DNA of 64,000 nt from an uncultured delta proteobacterium (GTDB lineage Bacteria > Myxococcota > Myxococcia > Myxococcales > 40CM-4-68-19): NCBI GenBank assembly GCA_903911145.1, contig CAIWCD010000013.1, positions 310,001-374,000 on the forward strand, written 5' to 3'. This document shows positions 42,407-51,000 of this stretch, piece by piece. The position numbers and the translations under genes are program-made. Within the stretch, counting starts at the first letter, position 1. Each line of letters begins with the position of its first letter. Under the pieces are notes generated by a model. That model did not search any database. It saw nothing but the letters and a program-made list of their open reading frames with translations, and was not told where the DNA came from.

Positions 42407-43711
42407 TTATTCGTCGCGCAGCGCAACCGCCGGATCCAGCTTGCTCGCCCGCGCCGCCGGATAGATCCCGAAGACGAGCCCGATCATCGTGCAGACCGCG
42501 AGCGACAATCCGACCGCCCAGAGAGGCACCTCGGTCGGCAATGTGAATCCGTAGCGCACGACCGCGCTCACCGCGTAGCCAAGCCCCACGCCGATGAAGC
42601 CGCCGATCAGCGAAAGCATCACCGCCTCGAAGATGAACTGCATGAGGATGCGCATGCGGCGCGCTCCGAGCGCTTTGCGCAGGCCGATCTCGCGCGTGCG
42701 CTCGGCGACCGCGACCAGCATGATGTTCATCACGCCGATGCCGCCGACGAGGAGAGAAAGCGCACAGACCGCGAGCATGAACATCTTCACCATGTCGGCG
42801 AGGTTGTCGAAGGTCTGCTGCATCGTCTCGTTCGAGTACATATCGAAGTCGTCGTCCTGATCCGCCGAGAGCCCGCGCACGACGCGGAATGCAGCGGTCG
42901 CCTGATCCATCAGACGCTTCAGGTTGGAACCGGACTCGGCCATGACGGTGATGTTGACCGAGCGGCCTGTGCCGTAGATCTCCATGAAGAGGCCGATGGG
43001 GATCGCGATCAGGTTGTCGGGATTTCCGCCGAACGGATTGCCGCCTTGCCGCTCGATGATGCCGATGACCTCGAGTTCGAGGTGGCCGAGGCGGACCTTC
43101 GCGCCGATCGGCTCGCGATCGGGGAAGAGCGAGTCGACGACGCCCGCGCCGAGCACCACCACCCGGCCTCCGCTCATTGCCTCGGATTCACCAAACCCGC
43201 GCCCACGGCCGATGGGAAGCGAGTTGTTGCCGAAGAACTCGCTCGTCCCGCCGGCAACCTGGATGCCCTGCGCAACGTTCTCGGTGGTCGAGACCTCCTT
43301 GCCGAAGTCCCAGACCTCGCCCCCGATCTGGTGCGCCTGCGGGAGCGATTCGCGCAACGCCATCGCCTGCGCGAGCGTGAGGTTCTTGCGCTTCTGGATC
43401 GCGGCCGACTCCGGACCGAAGTGAACCGCGGGCCACTTCTGGATCTGGAAGACGTTGGCGCCGAGGCCCCCCATTCCCTGGTTCATCGAGTTCTGCAGGC
43501 CCTGCGTCAGCGCCATCATCGAGATGACCGTGAAGACGCCGATGACGATCCCGAGCAGTGTCAGCGCGGCCCGGAGCTTGTGGCCGAACATCGACTGCAG
43601 CGCGAGGCGCAGATCATCGCGGCGCGCACCGACGGCAGACAGGAACCGCTCGACGCGTCCGGTTTGTGGGCGCGCGGTGCCGAACGATGACGAGCGCTGC
43701 AGTTCACTCAT
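42407..43711 (-). CDS. ABC transporter permease, MacB/FtsX type (second permease)
   Basis: 434 residues: a first membrane helix (RAALTLLGIVIGVFTVISM), a large periplasmic MacB_PCD-type domain, and three C-terminal helices of the FtsX domain with VGGIGVMNIMLVAVAERTREIGLRKALGARR, then PAARASKLDPAVALRDE. It lacks its own ATPase domain. The ATG at 43711 overlaps the upstream permease stop. With the paralogous permease it may form a heterodimer powered by the ATPase encoded upstream. Type VII ABC mechanotransmission with a TolC-like exit duct is the family model. Confidence 0.93.
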   Translation of the reverse strand: MSELQRSSSFGTARPQTGRVERFLSAVGARRDDLRLALQSMFGHKLRAALTLLGIVIGVFTVISMMALTQGLQNSMNQGMGGLGANVFQIQKWPAVHFGPESAAIQKRKNLTLAQAMALRESLPQAHQIGGEVWDFGKEVSTTENVAQGIQVAGGTSEFFGNNSLPIGRGRGFGESEAMSGGRVVVLGAGVVDSLFPDREPIGAKVRLGHLELEVIGIIERQGGNPFGGNPDNLIAIPIGLFMEIYGTGRSVNITVMAESGSNLKRLMDQATAAFRVVRGLSADQDDDFDMYSNETMQQTFDNLADMVKMFMLAVCALSLLVGGIGVMNIMLVAVAERTREIGLRKALGARRMRILMQFIFEAVMLSLIGGFIGVGLGYAVSAVVRYGFTLPTEVPLWAVGLSLAVCTMIGLVFGIYPAARASKLDPAVALRDE

Positions 43712-45014
43712 GGCGCAGCGCCTCGATCGGTTGCAGCAAAGCCGCGCTGGCCGCGGGCCAGATGCCAAAGAGCAGTCCCGTGCCGATGGAGAAGCCAACG
43801 CCAAGCAGCAGCACCGACGGAGAGACAGCCGCAGACATCGGCGTCACCTGCGCGAGAAACCACGCGACGCCGATGCCGAGCGCAGTGCCGACCATTCCGC
43901 CCACGCAACTCACCGCCACGGCCTCGCAGAGAAACTGCAACAGGATCGTGCTGCGTCTCGCTCCGAGCGCGCGTCGCACGCCGATCTCGCGCGTGCGCTC
44001 CTTCACCGAGACGAGCATGATGTTCATGATCCCGATGCCGCCGACGAGCAGCGTGATGACGCCGATGAGGCCCGCGACCACCTTGAGCGCGAGCGTCGTC
44101 TGGTTGAACGACTGGAGGATCTTGTCCTGTCGGTTCACCGTGAAGTTGTCGTCCTGATCGGGAAGGATCCGGCGATACGTGCGCAGGACCTGAATCAGCT
44201 CCTCTTCCGTCTCGCGCACGCGGCCGATCGGCGCGACGGCGGCAATGGTCATCGAGCGCTTCGCGCCGAACGCCCGCCCGAATGACGAAAGAGGGAGAAT
44301 GAGCACCTTGTCCTGCGACTGGCCGAATGCGTTTCCTTTGCGCACCAGCGTGCCGACGACGGTGCAGCGGGACATCGGGCCTACCTTCAAGCGCCCGCCG
44401 AGAGGCTCCGCGTTCTTGAAGAACGCATCCTCGAGATCTGCGCCGATGATGCACGCATCCGTGCCGATCTCCTCGTCCACCGAGGTGAGGAAGCGGCCGT
44501 GCTTCACCTGGAAGCCACCCGACTCGAGGAACGCGTCGGTGGTGCCACGGATGTCGATGTTCTGCAGCTCGTGCTCGCCGATGCCGACCGTGCTTTGCGT
44601 GCCGACGATGGGAGCGACGGCCTCAGGCAATTTCGCCCCCGCGAGCAGCGCGCGATAGTCGCCGCGGCCCACACCCGGACGGTTGCGCAACTTCCACCAG
44701 TTCTCGCGATTCGATCCCCACGACCACTTCGAGACATAGAGGGTGTTGGGGCCGAGCATCGAGAGCTGCTTGGCGAACGAATCGTCGAGACCGGCGACGG
44801 CCGAGTAGATCGCGATGACCGTGCCGACGCCGATGGCGATGCCCGTGATGGTGAGCGCCGCGCGAAGCCGGTGCGCGACGAGCGAGGTGAGCGCCTGCAC
44901 GATCGCTTCGCGCAGCTCGCGAAAGATCCGCAGGATGCTGCGCCAGAAGCCGATGCGCTTGTGCTTGATGGGCGCGCGTTTCGGCGCGGCTGCGGGCAGC
45001 GTCGCTTCAGCCAT
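43704..45014 (-). CDS. ABC transporter permease, MacB/FtsX type (first permease)
   Basis: 436 residues with the same layout: a cytosolic N-terminal helix rich in Lys/Arg, TM1 ([20 protein letters not shown]), a periplasmic domain, and the C-terminal FtsX domain with [24 protein letters not shown] and [17 protein letters not shown]. It is clearly paralogous to the downstream permease yet diverged along its periplasmic domain, so the pair may recognise different faces of a substrate. The ATG at 45014 overlaps the ATPase stop by eight bases. Confidence 0.93.
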   Translation of the reverse strand: MAEATLPAAAPKRAPIKHKRIGFWRSILRIFRELREAIVQALTSLVAHRLRAALTITGIAIGVGTVIAIYSAVAGLDDSFAKQLSMLGPNTLYVSKWSWGSNRENWWKLRNRPGVGRGDYRALLAGAKLPEAVAPIVGTQSTVGIGEHELQNIDIRGTTDAFLESGGFQVKHGRFLTSVDEEIGTDACIIGADLEDAFFKNAEPLGGRLKVGPMSRCTVVGTLVRKGNAFGQSQDKVLILPLSSFGRAFGAKRSMTIAAVAPIGRVRETEEELIQVLRTYRRILPDQDDNFTVNRQDKILQSFNQTTLALKVVAGLIGVITLLVGGIGIMNIMLVSVKERTREIGVRRALGARRSTILLQFLCEAVAVSCVGGMVGTALGIGVAWFLAQVTPMSAAVSPSVLLLGVGFSIGTGLLFGIWPAASAALLQPIEALRHE

Positions 45015-45810
45015 GGTGCGCGCCAGTCCCCGGCTCGCGCTGAGACAGCCCCGACGCCATCTGCTGTTGCGCTGCGAGAGCCGCCGCGGCAGCTGCGTCG
45101 ATGTCGCGCTGGTTTTCGAACGCGACGCGCTGGCCCTCTCCATCGGCGACGACAAGACCATCGACGACGCGGACCGCACGAGGACAGCGCGCCGCGAGCT
45201 TCGGTTCATGCGTCACGAGGACGATCGTGTTGCCCGCCGCGTGCAGCTCGAGAAAGAGCCGGATGATGTCCTCGCCCGTCGCGCTGTCGAGATTTCCCGT
45301 CGGCTCATCCGCAAGCAGCAGCGATGGATCGGTGACGAGCGCGCGCGCGATCGCCACGCGCTGGCGCTGCCCACCCGACAGCTCGGTCGGCTTGTGGTGC
45401 GTGCGATCCCCGAGCTGGACGCGGTCGAGCGCCGCCTTCGCCTTCTCGCGACGCTCTCTGGGAGAAACGCCGCGATAGATGAGAGGCAACTCGACGTTCT
45501 CCAGCGCGCTCGCCCGCGGCAGCAGCTGGAAGCTCTGGAAGACGAAGCCGATCTCGAGATTGCGCACGTCGGCGAGCTCGTCGTCGGCGAGCGTGCTGAC
45601 ATCGCGCCCACCGAGCAGATACGCGCCCGTCGTCGGCACATCGAGGCAGCCGAGAATGTTCATCAGCGTCGACTTGCCTGAACCCGACTGCCCGACGATG
45701 GCGACGAACTCGCCCTTCTCGATGTTGAAATCGATGTCGCGCAGCGCGTGGACCTTGCTCAGGCCCAGATCGTACGTCTTGGTGATGTGCTGCAGCTCGA
45801 TGAGGGCCAT
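45007..45810 (-). CDS. ABC transporter ATPase, MacB/LolD type
   Basis: 267 residues: Walker [11 protein letters not shown]-loop [10 protein letters not shown], signature [15 protein letters not shown], Walker [15 protein letters not shown] and the H-loop VTHEPK. The whole core is close to MacB/LolD ATPases. A C-terminal Ala/Gln-rich tail of about 40 residues is extra. It drives the two permeases encoded immediately downstream. Confidence 0.96.
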   Translation of the reverse strand: MALIELQHITKTYDLGLSKVHALRDIDFNIEKGEFVAIVGQSGSGKSTLMNILGCLDVPTTGAYLLGGRDVSTLADDELADVRNLEIGFVFQSFQLLPRASALENVELPLIYRGVSPRERREKAKAALDRVQLGDRTHHKPTELSGGQRQRVAIARALVTDPSLLLADEPTGNLDSATGEDIIRLFLELHAAGNTIVLVTHEPKLAARCPRAVRVVDGLVVADGEGQRVAFENQRDIDAAAAAALAAQQQMASGLSQREPGTGAHHG

Positions 45811-45840
45811 GGTCTCTCTCGCGATCGTTCGTGAGTCGAA

Positions 45841-47181
45841 CTAGTTCGGACCGCCGCGAGGCCCCTTCTCGTCGTGCTTGCCACCGGGGGCATCCTTCTT
45901 CTGCTCTTCGATCATCTGCCCGTCCTGGAGCTCGCGCGCGAGCGTCCGATACGGCCCCTCGACGATCTGCTCGCCCTCTTTGATGCCTTCAATGATCTCG
46001 ATGTCGGTGCGGCTCGCGATCCCCGTCTTCACTTCGCGCATCTCCGCCTTGCCATCCTTCATCACGAAGACGACCTTGACGGGCTTGGGCTTCCCGGTCG
46101 CAGCCGCCGTCGGAGGCGCCGACGAATTGCTTTGAGTGCCAACAGTTGGTGTACCAACCTTCTCGACCTTCAGCTCTCCCTCGCGCGCAGGGCCCGACTG
46201 CTCCTTCTTCTTCGCCTCGCGCGAGGTGACCGATTCGATCGGCACGGTGACCACGTTGTCCCGCGTGGCCGTCGCAATCGAGACCGCGGCCGACATTCCC
46301 GGCAGCACGGATGATGTTGGATCGAGCACCGCGACGCGCACGTAGAAAGTCGTCACCTCGGCATCGGTACCGGGATTCTTGATCTGCGCATTCTTGCCAA
46401 CCGCAGCGACCTTGCCGTGGAACTGGTGGTCGGCGATTGCGTCGACATCGATCGTCGCTTCATCACCCTCGTGGATCGCGACCACCTCGTGCTCACCGAC
46501 CTCGGCCTTGACCTCCATGTTCTGCAGACCGCCCATCAGCAGCACGACGTCTTCCGAAAAATCGCTGCCGCGAATGCGCTCGCCAACTTTGTGGTCGAGT
46601 TCGAGAATCGTCCCGTCGAGCGGCGCGACCAGCGTGGTGCGCGAGAGGCTGTAGAGCGCGCTCTCGAGTTGCCCCTCGTTCGATTCGACCTGCTGCTTCT
46701 GCGCCGCAAGCCGCCCCTGATCGATCTTCAGCGTCGTCTCCACCTTCTCGAGAGAAGAGTCCGAATCGAGGTGGTCCGCGACGAGCGATTTCGTGCGCGC
46801 CAGATCGCGCTTGTCCTGATCGATCTGCGCGGTGAGTTGATCAATCTGGGCCTTGTTGCTCGCAACGCCGGCGCGAAACTGCGCGACCTGCGCCTGGTAG
46901 GAGCGCTTGTCGATCTGGCCGAGGAGTTGCCCCTTCTTCACCCGATCGCCCTCGCCCACCGCGAGCGAAATCAGATCGCCCGTGACGTTGCTCGAGACCT
47001 TGACCGTCTGCACGGCCTGCAGGTGGCCCGCGGCCGTCACCAGGCGCGTGACGTTCCCGCGCTTCGCAGCAGCGAGATTCACCTCGACAGCCGGAGGCGG
47101 ATGCGGCCGCAGTCCCTGCACAGTGGCGAAGCCGACCACGCCGATCACGATGGCGGCGAGAATCCAACGACCCAACGTCAT
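45841..47181 (-). CDS. Periplasmic adaptor protein, MacA/HlyD family
   Basis: 446 residues: an N-terminal membrane anchor (RWILAAIVIGVVGFATVQGL), then a barrel-sandwich half motif (VKVSSNVTGDLISLAVGEGD), a long coiled-coil hairpin (about 95-190), the returning half (TLVAPLDGTILELDHKVGE), and beta-barrel and membrane-proximal domains. It joins the inner-membrane ABC complex to the TolC-like channel. Between the last domains is a Lys/Gly/Pro-rich insertion that includes VGTPTVGTQSNSS, encoded by the 15-bp repeat. GGAG seven bases upstream selects the ATG at 47181 over an ATG at 47205. Confidence 0.93.
   Translation of the reverse strand: MTLGRWILAAIVIGVVGFATVQGLRPHPPPAVEVNLAAAKRGNVTRLVTAAGHLQAVQTVKVSSNVTGDLISLAVGEGDRVKKGQLLGQIDKRSYQAQVAQFRAGVASNKAQIDQLTAQIDQDKRDLARTKSLVADHLDSDSSLEKVETTLKIDQGRLAAQKQQVESNEGQLESALYSLSRTTLVAPLDGTILELDHKVGERIRGSDFSEDVVLLMGGLQNMEVKAEVGEHEVVAIHEGDEATIDVDAIADHQFHGKVAAVGKNAQIKNPGTDAEVTTFYVRVAVLDPTSSVLPGMSAAVSIATATRDNVVTVPIESVTSREAKKKEQSGPAREGELKVEKVGTPTVGTQSNSSAPPTAAATGKPKPVKVVFVMKDGKAEMREVKTGIASRTDIEIIEGIKEGEQIVEGPYRTLARELQDGQMIEEQKKDAPGGKHDEKGPRGGPN
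46129..46158 (-). repeat. 15-bp repeat family, two tandem copies in frame in the macA-like gene
   Basis: On the minus strand GTTGGTACACCAACT and GTTGGCACTCAAAGC abut exactly and encode VGTPT and VGTQS in frame. AATTCG follows. The pair has the same order and phase as the pair in folE2 (VGTPI, IGTQH), 31 kb away in the window and in an unrelated gene. Confidence 0.78.
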
Positions 47182-47238
47182 CTCATTCTCCGAGCGGCCG
47201 GACATCGCGGCCACGTCAAGTTGCGATTGCTACGAAAC

Positions 47239-48720
47239 TCACCCACCGATGTTTCGCACCGGCACCGAAATCTCGTTCGTCCCGCTCGCCGCAGACGTAC
47301 CGAGCGACTGAGGATCCGCGCCCATCGCCCGCTTGAGCGCAGCCAGTTGCTCGCGTCCATCGACGAGCGCGTTGACGTGAGCGAGTTGCGCCTGCGTCAG
47401 CTTGAGCTCTGCATCGCGAACATCGAGCACCGTGCCGACGCCAACGGCCTGCCGCGCCTTCGCCAGCCGCAGCCCCTCGCGAGCCGTGTCCTCCGACTGC
47501 CCCGCCACCTGCGCCCTCTGACGCGCGCCCGCGAGATTCGAGATCGCCGTGTTCACATCTGACGCGACCTGCCGCTTGCCCTGCATCAGATCGTTCTCGT
47601 TCGACTCCGCGAGCAGCTCGGAACGACGGATGCTCGACTGATCCGCGAAGCCGTTGAAGATGTTCCAGTTCAACACCAGCGTGGCGCTGAGATTGCTCTT
47701 CTCTCCGGGCGGCGCGACGATATCGCCGATGTTCTGCGAGTTGCGCGTGTAGCCAGCCTGGGCGCTCAGGCTCGGGTAGTAGCGCCCCTTCAATCCCGTC
47801 GTGGTCTTGCGCGTCGCCGCAAGCGCGTGCTCGTAGGCGCGAAGACTCGGCCGCGTCGAGAGTGCGAGCTCCACCGCGCGCGCAGCCGGAGGGGGAGGCA
47901 GCGGAAGCTCCTTCAGTTCGCTCGGCTCGACGATCGCGAGCGGCGTCGACGGGTCAGCTCCGAGGAGCGTCGCAAGCGCGAATCGATTCTGCTCGACGAG
48001 CGCGGTCCCCGAGAGCCGGTTGAGTTCGTCGTTGTCGCGATTGGAGCGCGACGCATAGACGTCCGCCTGCGCGGCCTTGCCTCCGGCATAGAGCTTCTCT
48101 TCAAACTCAGTCTGGTCGCGGCTCCGGCGGGCTGCATCCTCGAGCACCGCGAGCTGCTTCTGCGCGCGCACCAACTCGAGAAACGCCTGCGTCACCTGGT
48201 AGGTCGTCTGCAGCCGCTGCTCTTGCGCGGTCTCCTGCTGCGCGTGAAACGAAAGCGCGGCGGCCTCGAGGTTGTTCCACCAGGCGCCGCCGTCGAAGAT
48301 CAGCTGCGAGAAGGTCAGGCCAAATCCAAAATTGCCGTAGACCGAAGCGGGCTGCGCGGGGATCTGCACGACGTGACCGAGCAGCGTGCTCGTCTGAGCG
48401 TCGCTGCTTCCAGAGCGGTTCACCCCCGTGGAGGCGTTGAAATTCAAGTTGGGCAGAATCGCCGCGCGCGTGGAGAGATACGACTGCTCGGACTGCAGCG
48501 CGGTCAGCGAGGCCATCAGCACGTCGTGGTTGCGCGCAAGCGCGAGCTCAACCGCGTCCGCAAGCGACAGCGGGCCGCTCTGTTGCGTGGGCGTCGCCGC
48601 GCTGCCATTCGACGCGGGCGAGGGCCCAGGCGTGGAGGTTTCGACAGCGGAATCTGCGCGGACATTCCCGGCGAGCAGCAGAGCCGCGAGGGGCAGCGAA
48701 GCAAGTCGACGAGCGAGCAT
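47239..48720 (-). CDS. TolC-like outer membrane efflux protein
   Basis: 493 residues: signal peptide (ASLPLAALLLAGNVRA), a Pro/Ser/Ala linker, then two tandem outer-membrane-efflux repeats starting at LSLADAVELALARNHDVLMA and AVELALSTRPSLRAYEHAL. Long helical stretches form the alpha-barrel, and FGFGLTFSQLIFDGG and LVLNWNIFNGFADQ are the beta-strand pairs of the outer-membrane barrel. It should be the exit duct for the MacAB-like complex. It abuts the YIP1-like gene with no spacer. Confidence 0.94.
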   Translation of the reverse strand: MLARRLASLPLAALLLAGNVRADSAVETSTPGPSPASNGSAATPTQQSGPLSLADAVELALARNHDVLMASLTALQSEQSYLSTRAAILPNLNFNASTGVNRSGSSDAQTSTLLGHVVQIPAQPASVYGNFGFGLTFSQLIFDGGAWWNNLEAAALSFHAQQETAQEQRLQTTYQVTQAFLELVRAQKQLAVLEDAARRSRDQTEFEEKLYAGGKAAQADVYASRSNRDNDELNRLSGTALVEQNRFALATLLGADPSTPLAIVEPSELKELPLPPPPAARAVELALSTRPSLRAYEHALAATRKTTTGLKGRYYPSLSAQAGYTRNSQNIGDIVAPPGEKSNLSATLVLNWNIFNGFADQSSIRRSELLAESNENDLMQGKRQVASDVNTAISNLAGARQRAQVAGQSEDTAREGLRLAKARQAVGVGTVLDVRDAELKLTQAQLAHVNALVDGREQLAALKRAMGADPQSLGTSAASGTNEISVPVRNIGG

Positions 48721-49461
48721 CTAACCTCCGAGATGAAATGCGCAGGCGAGCAGAAGTCGCCAGAGTGTCCACGCGACGAGCGAGGCAATGACTGCCGAGC
48801 GGCGCGAAAGATTCGCGGCGGTGGCGAGCCCGAAGCCGAGCAGCAGCGCGGACCAGAGAGAGAAAAGGTCGAGCGCGTTGCCAAGCGGCGCGAGCGGTCC
48901 GCTGATCGAATGGCCGAAGTGCGCGAGGATCTGGTTGAGCGTCCGCGGGATCAGCGGAGGGCCGTGCGTCTCGATCGTGCTGTGCATCCAGACTGCGCCA
49001 GCCGAGAGGAGATCGCTCACCGCAGATGGAATCAGCGCGGCTCCCGCAACCGCGCTCATCTGCCCGCCCTGCGAGCGGCCGCGCAGGAACCAGGCGAGAA
49101 TGTAGAGCGAAACGAGATAGACGAGGCACAGCAGCGGCGGGCGGAAGATCGAGGCGGCCACCGTCTTGACGATGAACTTGCGGTCGGCGGCCTTCGCCTG
49201 GTCCTCGACCTGGCGATCGCTCATGTCCTTCAGCTGGCCGGTCATCTCCAGCTCCTGCAGCGTCTCCGCGTGAGCATCGACGCGCATCGCCTGCATTCCC
49301 GAGAGCGACAGCGCGCAGACCATCGCGAACAACAGCGCCCAACGGGCCTTGCTCTCGCGCGCAACGCGCGGCATGCCAACATCGGGGGCGAGCAGCGCAA
49401 CGAGCGGAGCGGGAACCCGACTTGGAGCGCTCGATGAGACAGCGGACGCGGGCGGCGTCAT
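48721..49461 (-). CDS. YIP1-family membrane protein
   Basis: 246 residues with about five hydrophobic helices; Yip1-domain-like segments include IFRPPLLCLVYLVSLYILAW, SAVAGAALIPSAVSDLLSA and ALDLFSLWSALLLGFGLATA. Bacterial Yip1 proteins are uncharacterised but often accompany ABC exporters of the MacB class. The ATG at 49461 has GAGG six bases upstream; the frame stays open for about 70 more codons without good coding composition. It is the first gene of the export operon. Confidence 0.8.
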   Translation of the reverse strand: MTPPASAVSSSAPSRVPAPLVALLAPDVGMPRVARESKARWALLFAMVCALSLSGMQAMRVDAHAETLQELEMTGQLKDMSDRQVEDQAKAADRKFIVKTVAASIFRPPLLCLVYLVSLYILAWFLRGRSQGGQMSAVAGAALIPSAVSDLLSAGAVWMHSTIETHGPPLIPRTLNQILAHFGHSISGPLAPLGNALDLFSLWSALLLGFGLATAANLSRRSAVIASLVAWTLWRLLLACAFHLGG

Positions 49462-49708
49462 TGCAACCTCGACAGGAAGGGACACGCGGGCTCCTCGCAC
49501 GCTTCGTCGAAAGAGCGCGACGGATGAACGCAGATGGCGGCGCTCACCCAGTACGCTCGGCCCCTCGGGAATATTTCGTGCGCCCTTTTCGCACAGCCGG
49601 TCGCCGAATGGGAGCGGCGCGACACGAATTGAGCCGATCGCGAACTTGTCACCAAGACGAGCGCACCTCAGGGATGACATTGCTCGGGCACGCAGTTAGA
49701 GTCCGTGC

Positions 49709-49849
49709 ATGCGCGCACCTCTCGAGCCCCGGAAGAAGGTTCAGTTGGTGGTGGCTGCACTCCTCGTGCTGATGTGCGCGAGCGTGGCGATGATGTACCG
49801 CTCAGGGCCACCGCGCGGGCAGCTCTACGCGATGCTCCAGCGGCACTAG
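49709..49849 (+). CDS. Small single-pass membrane peptide (46 residues)
   Basis: The ATG at 49709 reads MRAPLEPRKKVQL, then a hydrophobic helix VVAALLVLMCASVAMMY and a short tail RSGPPRGQLYAMLQRH. The positive-inside start, one helix and mostly G/C third positions make a real gene plausible. There is no strong Shine-Dalgarno sequence. It lies alone between the export operon (divergent) and pilT (convergent). Confidence 0.45.
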   Translation: MRAPLEPRKKVQLVVAALLVLMCASVAMMYRSGPPRGQLYAMLQRH

Positions 49850-49896
49850 TTCGGCGTCGCGCCCCGCGACAGGAACGGCGAACCCATCCACAACCG

Positions 49897-50997
49897 CTAC
49901 GCTGCCGGGCCCGGTTCGCCGTGCGGGTCCTTGAACGCTTCGAAGCGCTTCTTGTCGACGACGATGTCGGTGACCGCTTCCAGCGCGACTTTGCCGTCCT
50001 TCACCGCCGCGAAGAGCGCATCATCCATCGTCTGCATTCCCTGCGACTTGCCCGCCTGGATCGCGTTCGCGATCATCGACGTGTTGCCCTCGCGGATGAG
50101 GTTCGAGAGCGCGCTGGTGCGCAGGAGGATCTCGTGAACGGCGAGGCGACCCTTGCCCTCTTTGCGCGGCATCAGGAGCTGCGCGACGACGCCGCCGAGT
50201 GACTCAGCGAGCGACGCCCGCGCCTGCGGTTGCTCCTCTTCGGGAAATGCGTCGACCACGCGTGCGATTGTCTTGGCCGCCGAGTTGGTGTGCAGCGTGC
50301 CGAAGACGAGGATGCCCATTTCGGCCGCCGCCAGCGCGAGCGCGATGGTCTCACGGTCGCGCATTTCGCCGACGAGCAGCACGTCGGGATCTTCGCGCAC
50401 TGCGCTCTTGAGCGCCTCGGCGAACGAGCGCGCGTGCTGGCCGATCTCGCGCTGCGAGAGGAGCGACTTCTTGCGCGGATGGACGAACTCGAGCGGGTCC
50501 TCGATGGTGATGATGTGGCGCGAGTACTTGGTGTTGATCGCGTCGATCACTGCAGCCATCGTCGTCGACTTGCCCGAACCCGTCGGCCCGGTGACCAGCA
50601 CGAGACCGCCCGCGAGGTCGGCGAGGCGGTGCAGCGCAGGCGGCGCACCGAGATCGTCAAGCGTGAGGATCTTCTCCGGGATCACACGCATCACCGCGCC
50701 CGGGCCGTTCTCCTGCCGGAAGAAGTTCACGCGAAAGCGCGCCAGCCCCGCGATGGAGTAGGCGAAGTCGTGATCGCCGTTCTCCTCGAAGGGGGACATG
50801 TGGTGCCCCGCCATCTCGGCGAGAATCTGCGTGAGCCGCGGCGCATCGAGCACTGTCGGCGCGAGCGCAACGAGTGAACCATCGAGGCGCAGGAGCGGAG
50901 GCCTGCCCGCGGCGAGATGAAGATCGCTTGCCTTGCGCTGCACCAGTTCGCGCAGCCACCGATCAATCTGCGGCGGCTGTCCAGTCGGAGGAGGCAT
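49897..50997 (-). CDS. pilT: Type IV pilus retraction ATPase PilT
   Basis: 366 residues with canonical PilT features: N-terminal ASDLHLAAGRPPLLRLDG, Walker A GPTGSGKSTTMA, Asp box ITIEDPLEFVH, Walker B/glutamate DPDVLLVGEMRD, His box VFGTLHTNSAAKTI, and the AIRNLIRE-type motif ALSNLIREG. It hydrolyses ATP to depolymerise pili in twitching motility. It starts three bases after the stop of the second, diverged PilT-type ATPase, so they are co-transcribed. Other pil genes are outside the window. Confidence 0.93.
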   Translation of the reverse strand: MPPPTGQPPQIDRWLRELVQRKASDLHLAAGRPPLLRLDGSLVALAPTVLDAPRLTQILAEMAGHHMSPFEENGDHDFAYSIAGLARFRVNFFRQENGPGAVMRVIPEKILTLDDLGAPPALHRLADLAGGLVLVTGPTGSGKSTTMAAVIDAINTKYSRHIITIEDPLEFVHPRKKSLLSQREIGQHARSFAEALKSAVREDPDVLLVGEMRDRETIALALAAAEMGILVFGTLHTNSAAKTIARVVDAFPEEEQPQARASLAESLGGVVAQLLMPRKEGKGRLAVHEILLRTSALSNLIREGNTSMIANAIQAGKSQGMQTMDDALFAAVKDGKVALEAVTDIVVDKKRFEAFKDPHGEPGPAA

Positions 50998-51000
50998 CGG

